NCBI RefSeq assembly: GCF_002234675.1
Contig: NC_019860.2
Location: forward strand, 18,034,536-18,098,535
DNA length: 64,000 bases
Direction of reading: 5' to 3'
From: Oryzias latipes
Taxonomy: Eukaryota > Chordata > Actinopteri > Beloniformes > Adrianichthyidae
This document shows positions 1 through 10,734 of this stretch, one piece after another. Position 1 is the first letter of the stretch. Each line of letters opens with the position of its first letter. The translations under genes and the position numbers were made by a program. The notes beneath the pieces were generated by a model, which ran no database searches, had not been told where the DNA came from, and saw only the letters and a list, made by a program, of their open reading frames with translations.

Positions 1-2080
1 ATGACAATATAACTTGCGATACATAAACAAATAGGAAAACAACTAATTACATTCTTTCCATTTCACTCTAACAGTTTAATTTAATTACGAGTCAACATTA
101 CTTAAATTACACTCCAAACGCTCCTCGTCGACATAGGAGGCGGTCATCAAACATCAAAGGGCTCCATCCGATTGGTCAATGACTTACAAGAGTACATCCG
201 ATTGGTCAAATGCATAAAGGGATTTATCTGATTTGTTAAAAACTTCGAGCTGCCATAAGATTGTTTTTAGCACATTTAAGGTTACCATTTGTCGCAACCT
301 TTGCAGACTTTTGCGATATGCGTATTGCACAGCTTGATATAGAGATAATGATAAATTTGTGATTTATTGTGCAGGCCTACTGTCAGGTGATATTTTTTTT
401 GTACCTCACTATTATGTTTATGGGTTATTGATTCAATATCGTTTAAATACTAAATACTTCTTTTGTTTTAAATTATTAGGTTAGACTTCAATGGACGCCA
501 ATAAACCTCCTAGACGTGCTGACAGCTAAAAAGAAAAAAAAATCTCTCACTGGTCCCATAATTTAGCCAAGAGTCACATGTCTTGAACCATTTTACACTT
601 AAAAAAATGTTTGCAACGATTTGTTTTTATGTGCAGATTTAGGTCAATTTATAATGTTGTAGAAAGGACTTCCATTAAGTTTCACCTGCGAGACACATTT
701 GTTGTAAAGCACTATGGGCCTTCGAGGAAGTTAGAAAAAACTACATAAGTATACGCCATTTACCATTTCAAGGAAAAGTTTGGTCAAAATGACATTTGTT
801 GTGTACCTCAACATCTTAGAGTGTTTCAGCCATTAATCACAATATACCCTAATCTGAGGTAGGCCCACCAAAGGTTGATCAAGCCTTAGTTGGGTCATTT
901 TTTTCCATGTGATGTCACTTTTCCTAAGCCACAGCCAATGGCTTGTCCTCTCAGCGGTGCTGGTTTAAGCTAGAATTCTTGTGTAACGCTGTCGCTTTTG
1001 TTAACTATTGAAATAGTTGTGGACTTGTTGGCTTCTCTTTGCCTGAAAGTGTCTCTTCCACAAACGACAGACTTTGATCTCTCACTTTAGGACCCTACTC
1101 ACTTATATGGCAGTAATATACGTGTGTGTAGTGGAAAGTATAAAATTTATGGCGCTTGTACTGTCCACCGCAGCTGAACTTTAGAGTGGAAGTTGCAGAT
1201 TATGTAACAGATTCACACTTCGTGATAGTAACCTTTTAACGGTTAGATGGATAACCGAGTGCTGAAAAGAAAAAAAAATCGGAACAGGAAAATCCAGAGA
1301 TCGCTCATAAAGCCACTTCCTGTTGCAAAGCAGTGCGCTAAAACGTCCATCTCTGTATGGGTGAAGGCCCACAATTGCATTTCATTCTCCATACTAACAC
1401 AACAGGTGAGTTTTGCATTGCTGTTGCACGCACACCACACCCAGCTTTTGTTGTGCTGAGAACTTCCGCTTGAAACTCTCCCACGCCTTCATCTGTTACG
1501 TAACACTCAAGCGAATCCACACTTTTACAACTTTAACCAATTGGCTTGACTTAAACTAGAAAGGCTAAATTACTACTTTAAATTTGGTTGGTGGACTGTG
1601 TATCTTTGTAGCTATCTACCCTCCTTTCTAGTCTGCTATCTGAATTGGTAAATAGGTACAAGTTCAGCTAGCTAGCTGGCTCCCAATCTGGTTTGATAAC
1701 TAAACTGTAGTTTAGTTATGTAACGATTTAGTTTGGTAGTTACATGGATAAAAAAAACTGTAGAAGTTGTTTTAGCTAAATTGATGTAAGATCTACCAAT
1801 GTAGCTAGCAAGCTAACTAGAAAAATAGTTAGCTAGTACTCACAAAAGTATTCAGAACAATCTTGTTAGCTCAGCTTTTGCTATATTTAGAAGCACTGTA
1901 TAATTTCCTGGCACTACAAACACACATGTTCACAAGCATAAACTCCTAAAAACCACAACGTTGCGGTGGGACAGTCTGCTAAAAATTCAGTGTAAACTTA
2001 TCAACTTTGTCACATTTCTTGGTTCAAACCCGATACATTTTTATTTTTGGCTTTATGCTGCTAGAATGCTTGCTTCATAC
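1..2080 (-). other. Start of clic5 intron 1 (partial)
   Basis: This stretch lies downstream of the clic5 first coding exon on the minus strand, and I read it as part of that gene's first intron. No further CLIC exon (the conserved segment around the redox-active site) is visible, so the remaining exons must lie beyond the left edge. The DNA is AT-rich and rich in TAGC/GCTA words between about 1640 and 1840. Reading frames in 1180-1520 on both strands are short and do not resemble proteins I know. Confidence 0.5.
164..242 (+). repeat. Short degenerate tandem repeat, about 2.5 units of ~31 bp
   Basis: The phrase CATCCGATTGGTCAA occurs at about 164 and 196, and a diverged version (TATCTGATTTGTTAA) at about 226. 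Each is followed by a similar A-rich stretch. The spacing of roughly 30-32 bp makes this a small decayed tandem array. ATTGG boxes could in principle bind CCAAT factors, but nothing else supports that. Confidence 0.45.
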
Positions 2081-2659
2081 CTTGACGTAAAGTGTGACCT
2101 TCAAATCATCTCCTTGACGTTCTGGCTCCTCTTTTTCGGACGCTGACGATGAAGATGAGGAAGAAGATGAGGATCGACGTGAGGAGTGCTCCCCATCCAC
2201 CTCTGGAAACCCACTGTCCCAGTTCAACTCCTTGGAGTTCCCTTCGACTGCCCCCTTTTCTTCTTCAGTGTCTTTTGTGCTCTCTTTGTCGCTGCTGTCG
2301 CTGCTGTCACTGCTGTCGCTGTCCTCGCTTTCTTCTTTCTTTTTGTCTTCCTTCTCATCTTCGTCGCTCTGTTTTTTGGCCTCTATCTCCTCCTTGCTGC
2401 TTTTCTCCAACGCCTCATTCTCGTCGCTGTCTGAGGAGGATGAGGAAGAGGATGAAGATGAGGATGAGGATGAGCTGCCCCGTCGCTCCTCTGCCAAAAG
2501 AGCGGGTGCTGGCAAGGCAGGGGGCTCAGGTATCTCTGTGCCGTTTGATCCGGAGTTCTCGTAAATATTTGAGATTTCCTCATACTCCGATTCATGCGGC
2601 ATCTCGTACGGGTTGTCATTCTGGTAGGGGTTCTGTGGGGTTTCATACACGTGATCCAT
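2081..2659 (-). CDS. clic5: Chloride intracellular channel protein 5, long-isoform first coding exon (partial)
   Basis: This is one coding exon of 193 codons, read leftwards from ATG 2659-2657 and ending at 2081 with the donor GTCAAG|gtatg. It encodes a Tyr- and acid-rich start (MDHVYETPQNPYQNDNPYEM, residues 1-20), then two long serine tracts with acidic stretches around them, and ends KVTLYVK. CLIC long isoforms have the same layout: a variable low-complexity N-terminus joined at a conserved Leu-Phe/Tyr-Val-Lys to the glutaredoxin-like core, which begins AGIDG or similar. CLIC5 associates with ezrin/radixin and actin in microvilli and stereocilia. The symbol rests on this junction, on YE-P motifs as in mammalian CLIC5B, and on the head-to-head enpp4 gene, the same neighbour as in human. 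CLIC6-like or CLIC4-like genes share the junction and are the main alternative. An in-frame GTG lies 13 codons upstream, but the first ATG is the better start. Confidence 0.8.
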
Positions 2660-3747
2660 CGTCAGTGAAGAAGGCGAGAGGACTGGATCCGGCTTCACAG
2701 CAGAGCGACTGAAATGTCAAGAGCGGCTCCCTTATCAAGAAGCAACACAGGACTTTGTACAGGGATGGGTGATCGCAAGGAAAACACTGATCTTCAGCGC
2801 ATTTTATGGCTGTGGATGAGTGAAGGGCCACATCTTCATAAAGTCACTTATCATCAAAACCCCTGACCCAAAGGAGATCACTCCAGCTTCAGTCATGGTT
2901 CCTCCCAGTTGAATGTCAAACATCATCATGATGCTTTTCGTCAGGGCCGAGAAGAACAGATGCAACCATGGAGTCCGCTGGTGGCTAAAAGTCCTAAAAA
3001 TGTGTAACTTTTTTGTTTAAATAAAGTTTCAGATGTGCGTAGTACTCAAGGAAATATTAAAAAAAAAAGATCAAAATAAACGTGAAATACACAAAAAATA
3101 AATCATACATTTAAAAAAAAAAGTAATTTTATTATCTCAATTTAAGCTAAAACCCAAGCAGAAAATTCAAAATAAAATGTTTATCTATAAATAAAATAAA
3201 ACCTTAAAAAATCATATCTTTGATTATAAAAACTGTCCGACAATGTGGTGCCAAAAAATTACATTTTTTAGGGGAAAAAAAATCATATATCGTTGAAGCA
3301 GAATTATAGTAAAAGTATAATTTAAATGAATATTTGAAGTCATAAAATATTGTATTATTTTTGCTAATAAATAGTTTTTTAAAGTAAGTAAATAAAGATT
3401 ACCTAATTACAAATAAGGATCTAGTTTCGTCCCATCTGAAGTCCGTTTGATTGGCTGTTTGACCTGTCAGTTAAATCCGAGTAAAGATTCCACACTTAAC
3501 ATTGAAAACTAAGTTTCAATGTCAAAATAAAAGCATTTTCTTTTAAACTTTATCATAAAACGAGATTATACGACGGTATAGACTAAATTTTAATCGTTGA
3601 GACATATAAAACTCGACTTAAAGGAAAAACGTGTATAAATTCCGAAAAACAAATACGCAATTTATTTGACTTAATATGTGCGCGCCACGTATTTTGAAAT
3701 TCGATACCGGAAGTGGCCAAAGCGATTCAGTTTATGTTGACGTCTTT
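2660..3747. other. 5' flank of clic5, noncoding
   Basis: 2660 to about 2870 is probably the 5' UTR and promoter side of clic5. From about 3000 to 3600 the sequence is very AT-rich, with A and T runs and no open frame of note. I see no clear TATA box or CpG island for clic5. Confidence 0.4.
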
Positions 3748-3866
3748 TTATTTCAAAATGCGTGGATTCAGTGCTGGTGGATCGATGAGGTCGTTGTCGT
3801 AGTAGTCGGGAAAGTTAATGTCACCGGCGTCGTGAGGGTGATGCCCACCTGTGCGCCCCCCAACAG
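3700..3866 (+). other. enpp4: Possible 5' untranslated exon of enpp4
   Basis: A good donor (CAACAG|gtaacg) follows 3866, and the enpp4 start codon at 4919 lies one base inside an exon that opens after TTTCAG at 4917. So enpp4 must have an upstream leader exon, and this GC-richer island between AT-rich stretches is the best candidate. The 5' boundary is a guess. The same DNA carries a minus-strand short ORF, listed separately. Confidence 0.35.
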
Positions 3867-3882
3867 GTAACGCCGCCATCAT
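3748..3882 (-). CDS. Unrecognised short ORF, 44 codons
   Basis: On the minus strand two consecutive ATGs (3882-3877) in the context GTGATGATGGCGGCG open a 44-codon frame that ends in TAA at 3750-3748. The product begins MMAALPVGGRTGG, has an acidic Asp/Tyr-rich middle (INFPDYYDNDLIDPP) and ends NPRILK. The stop codon overlaps an AATAAA. I do not recognise the protein. The ATGGCGGC start context and the non-repetitive composition look coding-like, but 44 codons can occur by chance, and the same bases may be the enpp4 leader read in antisense. No donor site appears before the stop, so it would be a single-exon micropeptide. Confidence 0.22.
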   Translation of the reverse strand: MMAALPVGGRTGGHHPHDAGDINFPDYYDNDLIDPPALNPRILK

Positions 3883-4918
3883 CACAGCTAGCTTAACAGC
3901 AAAAAGACCGAGCAAAGTAACCGATGCTATTGTTCGGGCTAACTACTAAGAAACATGACTTTACTCTCAAAATTGTCAATCAAATTGCTCGGTTAAAATT
4001 CAACAAACAATTGTTTGACATCAGTTGATCAGCTATAGTCTCTTTTGGTTAGTTTGATTATCTTTCCTTTTGTTATCTTACCAGGATGACTTCCTGGTTT
4101 GGTTTTTCAAAATGTATGGAAATTTCAATGAAAATGCGACTACAATTTTTTGTTTTTTATAATTGTGTATCAAAAAGAGAGTGGGATTTCTTTTTAAAGT
4201 GTTTTTGCTGATACTGAAGCGAGAAATGATGGTTCTTTTTATTTAAAAAACAGAACGAAGTGATGAAAATAAAGTGTAAATTGTCTGTTTTCAGATGGTT
4301 TTACGGAAGTCTTAGTTTTTCACAGTTTTATAAACAAATGATAGAAACTTCAAAAAATATATATTTTTGTAGTCGCTAAAATACAAAATATCTTTTTTTA
4401 TTTATTTGCTAAATGAGTGAAGAAATTATATTTAAAAAATCTGATTTTTAAAAAATGTGGATAACCTAAAAGACCTGATGTAACCTAGAGTTGCTACTAA
4501 ACATAACGTTCTTGGGTGCATTGTAAGAGAAAAGTAGCAGAACTGGTTTATTCCCCCCCCCCCCCAAATGCCAATGCAACTTATCAGAATTTGAATTATG
4601 CCTCATTCAGCCTCTAACTAAACAGGTTCTAGTTGTTTCATATAAACAGTGGTTTCAGAGAAAGCCGTTTTTCTAGGTAATATCATGAGAGACCATCTGA
4701 TGGTTTGTTATGAGCTGCTTGGTATTTCCTTAATGTGGTTTTGAACGGAAACTTTCACACCCTCTGATAAAAAACGAACTAAAAAGAGCAAAGGGAAGAT
4801 TTGCATAAAAAATGGTTTGGGTTTTGTTGACTGATTTTTATTTATTTTTTGACATTTTCATCATTTCTGTTCAGAAACGACACCTGATCTAGTATTTCGT
4901 CTTTGCCGTGCTTTCAGG

Positions 4919-7900
4919 ATGTTGCTTGAAATACTTGTGGGCTTCCTGTGCGGCGTTTCCGCCACAGAAAAAGACATGGTTCCCCCTCTGCCGCTGTTGC
5001 TGGTGTCCTTTGACGGCTTCCGAGCTGACTACTTGAACCGGTTCCCCATGCAGAACCTCAAACTCCTATACAGTGAGGGCGTCTTGGTGGAGGAGCTCAC
5101 GAACGTCTTCATCACCAAGACTTTTCCCAACCACTACAGCTTAGTGAGTTTTGTTTATGCTGTCAATGTTTATATGAAGAAATCCTTCTTGTATTATTTG
5201 AAAACACCCTGATTGGTTCTTGGTAGGTTACAGGGCTGTTCGCAGAGTCCCACGGCATTTTGGCCTCCAATATGTTCGACCCCATCAGCCACAAGCACTT
5301 TAACATCAAGAATGACACCGACCCGGCGTGGTGGAGCGAGGCGGAGCCCCTTTGGCTCACCGCTCTCGACTCCGGCTACAAGACGGCGGCTGTTATGTGG
5401 CCCGGCTCTGATGTGCTGATCGGCAACCGCACGGCCACACACTTCTTCCCATACAACTCTGATATAACCTTCCAGGAACGATTGGGGAACGTGACAAGCT
5501 GGATGTTGGGAAACGGAACGGTAGGTCTGCAGCATTTATTCGTTTCTCCACCTTCAAGGAGAAATGCTTAGTTGCTGTTTGGCGTCATGCAATGTTTGTT
5601 CGCCAGGAGCCAGGAGTGATGTTTACAGCTCTTTACTGGGAGGAACCGGACCGATCGGGTCACTTTTTTGGGCCTGACAACACCACGGCAATGGCTAAAG
5701 TGTTGAAGGAGGTAGGATCATTCACTAAATGTATAGTCGTTACAACAATATAGTCAGTAGCACAAATTTAAACGCATTTCATATGTTAAAAGTAAAGTGC
5801 TTAGCCGTTTAACTTTTTGTGGTTGTTGCAACCAAAGGTTTTCAACTACTGACACCTCAATGGTATTGTTTCAAAGTTGACAACTCAAGAAAAAGATAAA
5901 GCTTTGTAGCACACAACAGCATTGAAAATAACAAATCTGATTATCTGAAGAGGTCTGCCATTCTTCCCATTTAAAAGATAGCATAAAAACTGCAGCAGGA
6001 GTTTCATGGTATGGGTTTCCGTTCACATCAGGTTAGTCTCACCAAGTCTCAAGCAAAAGTTTGACCAAAATGACGCAAATGGCAACAATACAACCAGTAC
6101 ACCACTTTTCCACACTATAAAAGGCGCACAATTTTTTTTTTTCAGTAGTGCGAAAAACACGGTACGTAAAAAATGTGGAGGTCCTGTCTCCGTCCAAAAC
6201 CATTAAGGTAGCCTCAAGTTATATTACAGGGTTTGAAGCTTGATTATTGGTTTTAAATAGTTTATCTTAAAGAAAAGAAAGTGTGTGTGTGTATATAAGT
6301 CATTACAGACTAGACCAGCACATATGATGTGGAGTTCCCTAAGGTCTTGAGTCCCCTATTTCTTTATTTTTTAAATATCATTAGCATGAGACTGTAGTCT
6401 TGTACCAATGGAATGTACCATCAATTGCTTTGATCTACCCAATTTGACATCAGTTGGTGGTGGATGTATGCTAAAAATGGAGCTGGTGCAAGGTTCTCGG
6501 GATACATTTGTGTTTGGTCGCTCCACATTGAGAGTTTCTCCCCAAAAGACTTTGTATAGAAGCTGAAGATGTTACGGCTACAACAAAGGACCAATTTAAT
6601 CTGAAAATGTATTATTTTCATCCAACGTTTATAAAATGTTCAAGTCTTTCCTGGGAAATGACGCAGAGCTTTCCTTCACCAGGTTGACGATAACATCGGC
6701 CTGCTGGTGTCAGAGCTGAAGCGAACCGGCCTCTGGGGACACGTGAACCTCATAATAACCAGCGACCACGGCATGGCTCAATGCTCCAACGACCGCCTCA
6801 TCCGTTTGGACGACTGCCTCCACCCCGACAACTACACACTGGTGGACCTCACACCTGTGGCAGCCCTCATTCCAAATGGAGGTATCTGTGCTCTGCCTTC
6901 TTCTGTTTGGTGGCATAACTGTTAACAAAAAACTATGTGAAATTTCCATTGTAGTGTTTTTGTTGCTTTAAAAAGGTTGTCTGTTTGCATTGGAGATCCA
7001 GAGGCTGTGTTCGATCTACTGAAGAAGTGCCACCCCCACATGACTGCATACTTGAAAAAGGCCATTCCTGATAGGCTACACTACCGGAACAATGAGCGCA
7101 TCCAACCGCTTCTACTGATTGCAGATGAGGGTTGGACCATAGTGCAGCGCGGGAACAAGCTGCCGCGAAGTAAGTCTTTAATACAACTTAACTCTACGTA
7201 TCGAAGAGTTCTCGAGGAACCAGCACAGAACCCCTCTCCTGATCTTTTTCTTTCTCAGTGGGTGATCATGGCTACGACAACTCCCTACACAGCATGCACC
7301 CCTTTCTGGCAGCAGTGGGGCCGAGTTTCCATAAGGGTGTCCAGATGAAAAGTTTACAGAGCGTGGACGTTTACCCGCTAATGTGCAGCCTGTTGTCTGT
7401 GCCCCCGGGACCAAACAACGGCTCGCTAAACCATTCCCGGTGCCTGCTGGCCCATGAGAGCTGCTGGACTCTCTCCCAAGCGATTGTCCTGGTGGTGGGC
7501 GTCCTGCTGGTACTCACTCTGATCACTGGTAGGTTCAAACAGTTTAGAGTTCCTCTTTTCTCAAAAGGCTTTAAAGATGGAGCCAAGTTTCTTAGGTGGC
7601 GTTTGACCACAATCCTTAAAAGTCTGATTTTACTTTTATGCCTGACATTTTATGGTTCTGTTAGATTGAAGATTTGTCTAAAAAGTGTCCTTCCTAAAAT
7701 CCAAGTGGCTTCCAATGGAAACTAAATGCTTTAAGATGAAGGTACTTTTTTTTTTAGCTAACGTGTTACTTTGCCACACATTCCGAATACTTAATTCAGG
7801 CATTTTCCTGTCTAAAAAAAGTTTAGGATAAAAAAAATACATCAATAAGGTTGTAGCTGGAAACCCTAACATTAAAACTGCTCCTGGAAATTATCTACAA

Positions 7901-10332
7901 GTTTATTTTGGAGCAGTATAATTAAAGTTAAAGTCCCATTATCTGTCACTCACCTCTATGTGTTAAATGTGTTCTCCACATTTGACCTGTCCTCTGGGGG
8001 GGTGGTGAGCTGCAGACACAGCCGACCGCGGCTCTGTCTAAACCCCAATCCAACCCCTTTAATGCTGAGACACCTCAAACAAGAATGATTGTTTTTGTTT
8101 ATGAGCCATTCAGTTTGGGTCGTTATGCCCAGGCGCCCGGTGCTGGCGACAGTTGGAGCGGATGAAAAGAAGTCCGTTAAAAGCCTTTTTACAGCTTTTA
8201 GCTCCAGTGTTTACATTCTTTTGTCTACCGTAGCTTTTCGACCGTCACCGCATTTAACGTAATTCCTGCGGATTCTGAAGCAGAGATTCTACAATGGAAT
8301 GATCCTAAACAAAATCTAGTGCAGGGGGTCGGCAACCCATGGCTCCGGAGCCACATGTGGCTCTTTCATCCATCTGTTGTGGCTCCCTGTGACTTTGGAA
8401 AATAATGAATATTTTATAATAATTAAATTTTATTTTAGTTTGTTCATTTTTCATGGCATTTCAAAGGCGCTGATGGCTCCGGACGAAGCGCGAGCCACGT
8501 AAAAAACAGCTTCGTAATGAGCTCGTATTTATCGGGCGAGACCTGCAGAGCTGATAGCAGGAGGAGACACGCGGGGCGGCTTCAATAAACACTCCGATCT
8601 TCTGCCGGGAACTTGACGTGCCGTGGGGCAGAGACCAACTCGCTGATGACAGAGTTCGCGCCAGTGTTGCCAGATAGAGTCACAGTTTTACAGCCGAAAA
8701 GTCATCTGAAAATCGCCAGACCCAGCCAAAAACCGCCCAACACAGCTTTTGTTGATGTTTTTTGTCGTACTGGACTGATAAAATAAAAGATTTTTCTAAA
8801 TAAAAGATAGTTCAGACTAATAATAAAATGTGTACAATATTGAATATTTCTTCAGCGGGCCGCCTTCTTTCATTCATTTGCTTAACCCGCTCTATCCCCG
8901 CTATAACCTGCGTCCAGCTCTGTCATCCTTGTGCTGCGCTGGAGCGCCCCGACTATCGTATTTTGCGCTCTCTGTGTAGGACACACTGAGGAGCGCGGGG
9001 GAAACAAATCTCACCTGCAGAGGATGTGAACAGGTGAACAGGTAGAGAGGAAAAGCAGGTAAAGAGGCGGAGGAGGGGCTTTGGCTTCAGACTCTGTCAG
9101 AGAGATGCAAACACGGGCGTCAGATTGAGACGCAGCTTTCCCTGCAGGAGTTGATGTCTCTGGGATGATTTTATGAACTCACACATGGAAACATGATTAC
9201 CAAGTAGAACTCTTCAAAATAATAAACCTGATCTCTCCACATTCTCCGTGTCTACCATGCATTGATAAACACATCGCTCCATGCAGCGATCAGACCAGAA
9301 CCAGTAGCTCCTCCCACACGCGGCCGCGGTATCATCCTTTAAAGAACATAATGTGCATTTGCAGCGACGTATGCTTCAGACGATGTCCGATTGGCCAATC
9401 TACATGTCAATCAAGTCCCGTACTTCTCAGTGAGGATTTTGGTGGATTTTAAAGAAGTACTTTTTTTTTTTTTTTTTTTAATCTTTTCTGGCCCGCGATC
9501 TACACTCATGTTATTGAAAATCGACGTAATGAGCACCTTTGAATAATATATACATGCATAATATATATAATGATATAAAAACGGGTTGTGGCTCCGGGTG
9601 CTTTCTTTTTTATTAAGGGCGGTCCCAAATGGCTCTTTGAGTAAAAAAGGTTGCCGACCCCTGATCTTGTGGAAAAAGAGAGTCTGTAGATATTTAACAA
9701 AGGATGGAAGGTCAACAAAACTACTCATTTAAGAGTAAATTGCAGGGTGTTTTTCATAAAATGCCACTGAAGTTCAGGTCCTGCGACAAAATTACAGCAC
9801 TGAGATAAATGAATTCAGGTTCAGATGATCCTTTGGGGGGGGTGGGGGGTGTATATTACCTCAAATCGTGATCCATAATGGAGTTAATCTTAACACTCAG
9901 GAATAGTTTCTGCGCTAAAGTTTCTTCGTATGGCTTTTACTGTTGGATTCTTTTATGTCCCTTTCACAAGTTTTCCTAAATCATCACCTGTATGTTATAT
10001 GGTCAGAATTTGGTAGTTTACCAAAATAAAACAAGGGTCAGAATCAGATAGTAAATACAACTAAAATAACTTCAGGTATGCATTGTTTTTGTGTTTTTCC
10101 TCTGTGTGCCCTGGTACCAAGGGATCCACAGTGGCTAGAGACCCCTGCCTGTCTATGTTTCAACATCTACAAAAACTGGTTGTGTGTAACAATATGTACC
10201 CACTAATGATACACCTCTCTCCTCACAGCTCTGTTCCCTCTGATGAGCTCCGACCTCTCCTCGCTCCAGCGGCGGTTTCAGAGGCTGCACTCGTGCAACA
10301 ACGATGATGACGACGACTCTTTGTTGGAGTAA
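4919..10332 (+). CDS. enpp4: Ectonucleotide pyrophosphatase/phosphodiesterase 4
   Basis: Seven coding exons with consensus splice sites: 4919-5143, 5227-5520, 5607-5711, 6683-6881, 6996-7169, 7259-7528 and 10229-10332. They join in frame to 456 aa (human ENPP4: 453). ENPP4 is a type I membrane enzyme that hydrolyses extracellular nucleotides and dinucleotides such as Ap3A, and is linked to platelet aggregation. A hydrophobic N-terminus (residues 1-15) acts as signal peptide. The two-zinc alkaline-phosphatase-fold site is complete: Asp32 (LLVSFDGFR), nucleophile Thr68 (FITKTFPNH), Asp188 and His192 ([10 protein letters not shown]), Asp236/His237 (ITSDHG) and His336 (GDHGYDNS). Several N-x-S/T sequons occur (NVT, NGT, NNT, NYT, NGS, NHS). 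A membrane segment spans about 404-424, followed by a short tail with five aspartates and SLLE, like the DDDDPLIG tail of human ENPP4. The last intron (2.7 kb) holds a hAT element. ENPP5 is the nearest alternative, but MWPGSDV, the tail and the clic5 neighbour favour ENPP4. Confidence 0.95.
6108..6175 (+). repeat. Fragment of a MITE with GGCGCAC and ACGGTAC ends
   Basis: In enpp4 intron 3, the words ACTATAAAAGGCGCAC and GTGCGAAAAACACGGTAC resemble a fish DNA-transposon fragment in which 'attataaggcgcac' precedes 'gtgcgaaaatacggta'. A related piece lies near 29420-29488. Neither copy shows both termini, so the family is not assigned. Confidence 0.35.
8322..9663. mobile_element. Nonautonomous hAT-type DNA transposon, 1342 bp
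   Basis: The left end CAGGGGGTCGGCAACCCA (8322-8339) and the right end GGTTGCCGACCCCTG (to 9663) are inverted repeats. They are flanked by 8-bp duplications ATCTAGTG (8314-8321) and ATCTTGTG (9664-9671), with one mismatch. An 8-bp TSD with CAGGGGTCGGCAACC-type ends is typical of hAT elements. Both ends carry the 'tggctct-ttga / ttca' motifs of this family. There is no transposase frame; the longest ORFs inside are low-complexity. A T18 run at 9462-9479 interrupts it. It sits in the last enpp4 intron. Confidence 0.85.
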
Positions 10333-10734
10333 ACCTTGTGTTGCCCACAGCGATGGGTAATTCACGCACCTTGCAGCCTTCTTTGTTGACTGGATCGTGC
10401 ACGGAAACGCTGCAGGTCCAAGCCTCAGGTCTGCTTCCTTTCTACAACAAAAACAGGTGTTATCCTGGAAGATGCTATTTTTGTTGATGTTACCACTGAA
10501 AGGGTTGTTTTTTTGGGTTTCTTTTTGACTGGTGTTGCTTTTTGTGGAATCTTTCTTTTGTGTCAGTAGAGGGAGCCAACAGCCTATTGAAGTCCTGCAC
10601 ATCCTGATAGCTTTTGGATTCTCATCAATGTATTTCTGCAGCTGTGCAGCTACAGGATTTATTTTTCTAATGGCTAGAGGGACTCAACCAAAACCCGAAA
10701 TCTGAGTTTTTAGCAATATTTGTTGGTTAAATAA
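10333..10734 (+). other. enpp4: Probable enpp4 3' UTR with poly(A) signal
   Basis: The first AATAAA downstream of the enpp4 stop is at 10729-10734, in an A-rich context. This gives a 3' UTR of about 0.4 kb. Longer UTRs are possible, since further AATAAA words occur downstream. Confidence 0.35.

Noticed and set aside
2149-2712. 187-codon plus-strand ORF
   Set aside because: It is the antisense shadow of the Ser/acid-rich clic5 exon, whose repeats remove stops on both strands.
7530-7725. Extension of the enpp4 exon at 7528 to an alternative stop
   Set aside because: A consensus donor (ACTG|gtaggt) is used in phase with the exon at 10229, which supplies the conserved acidic tail; the extension looks intronic, although an alternative transcript cannot be excluded.
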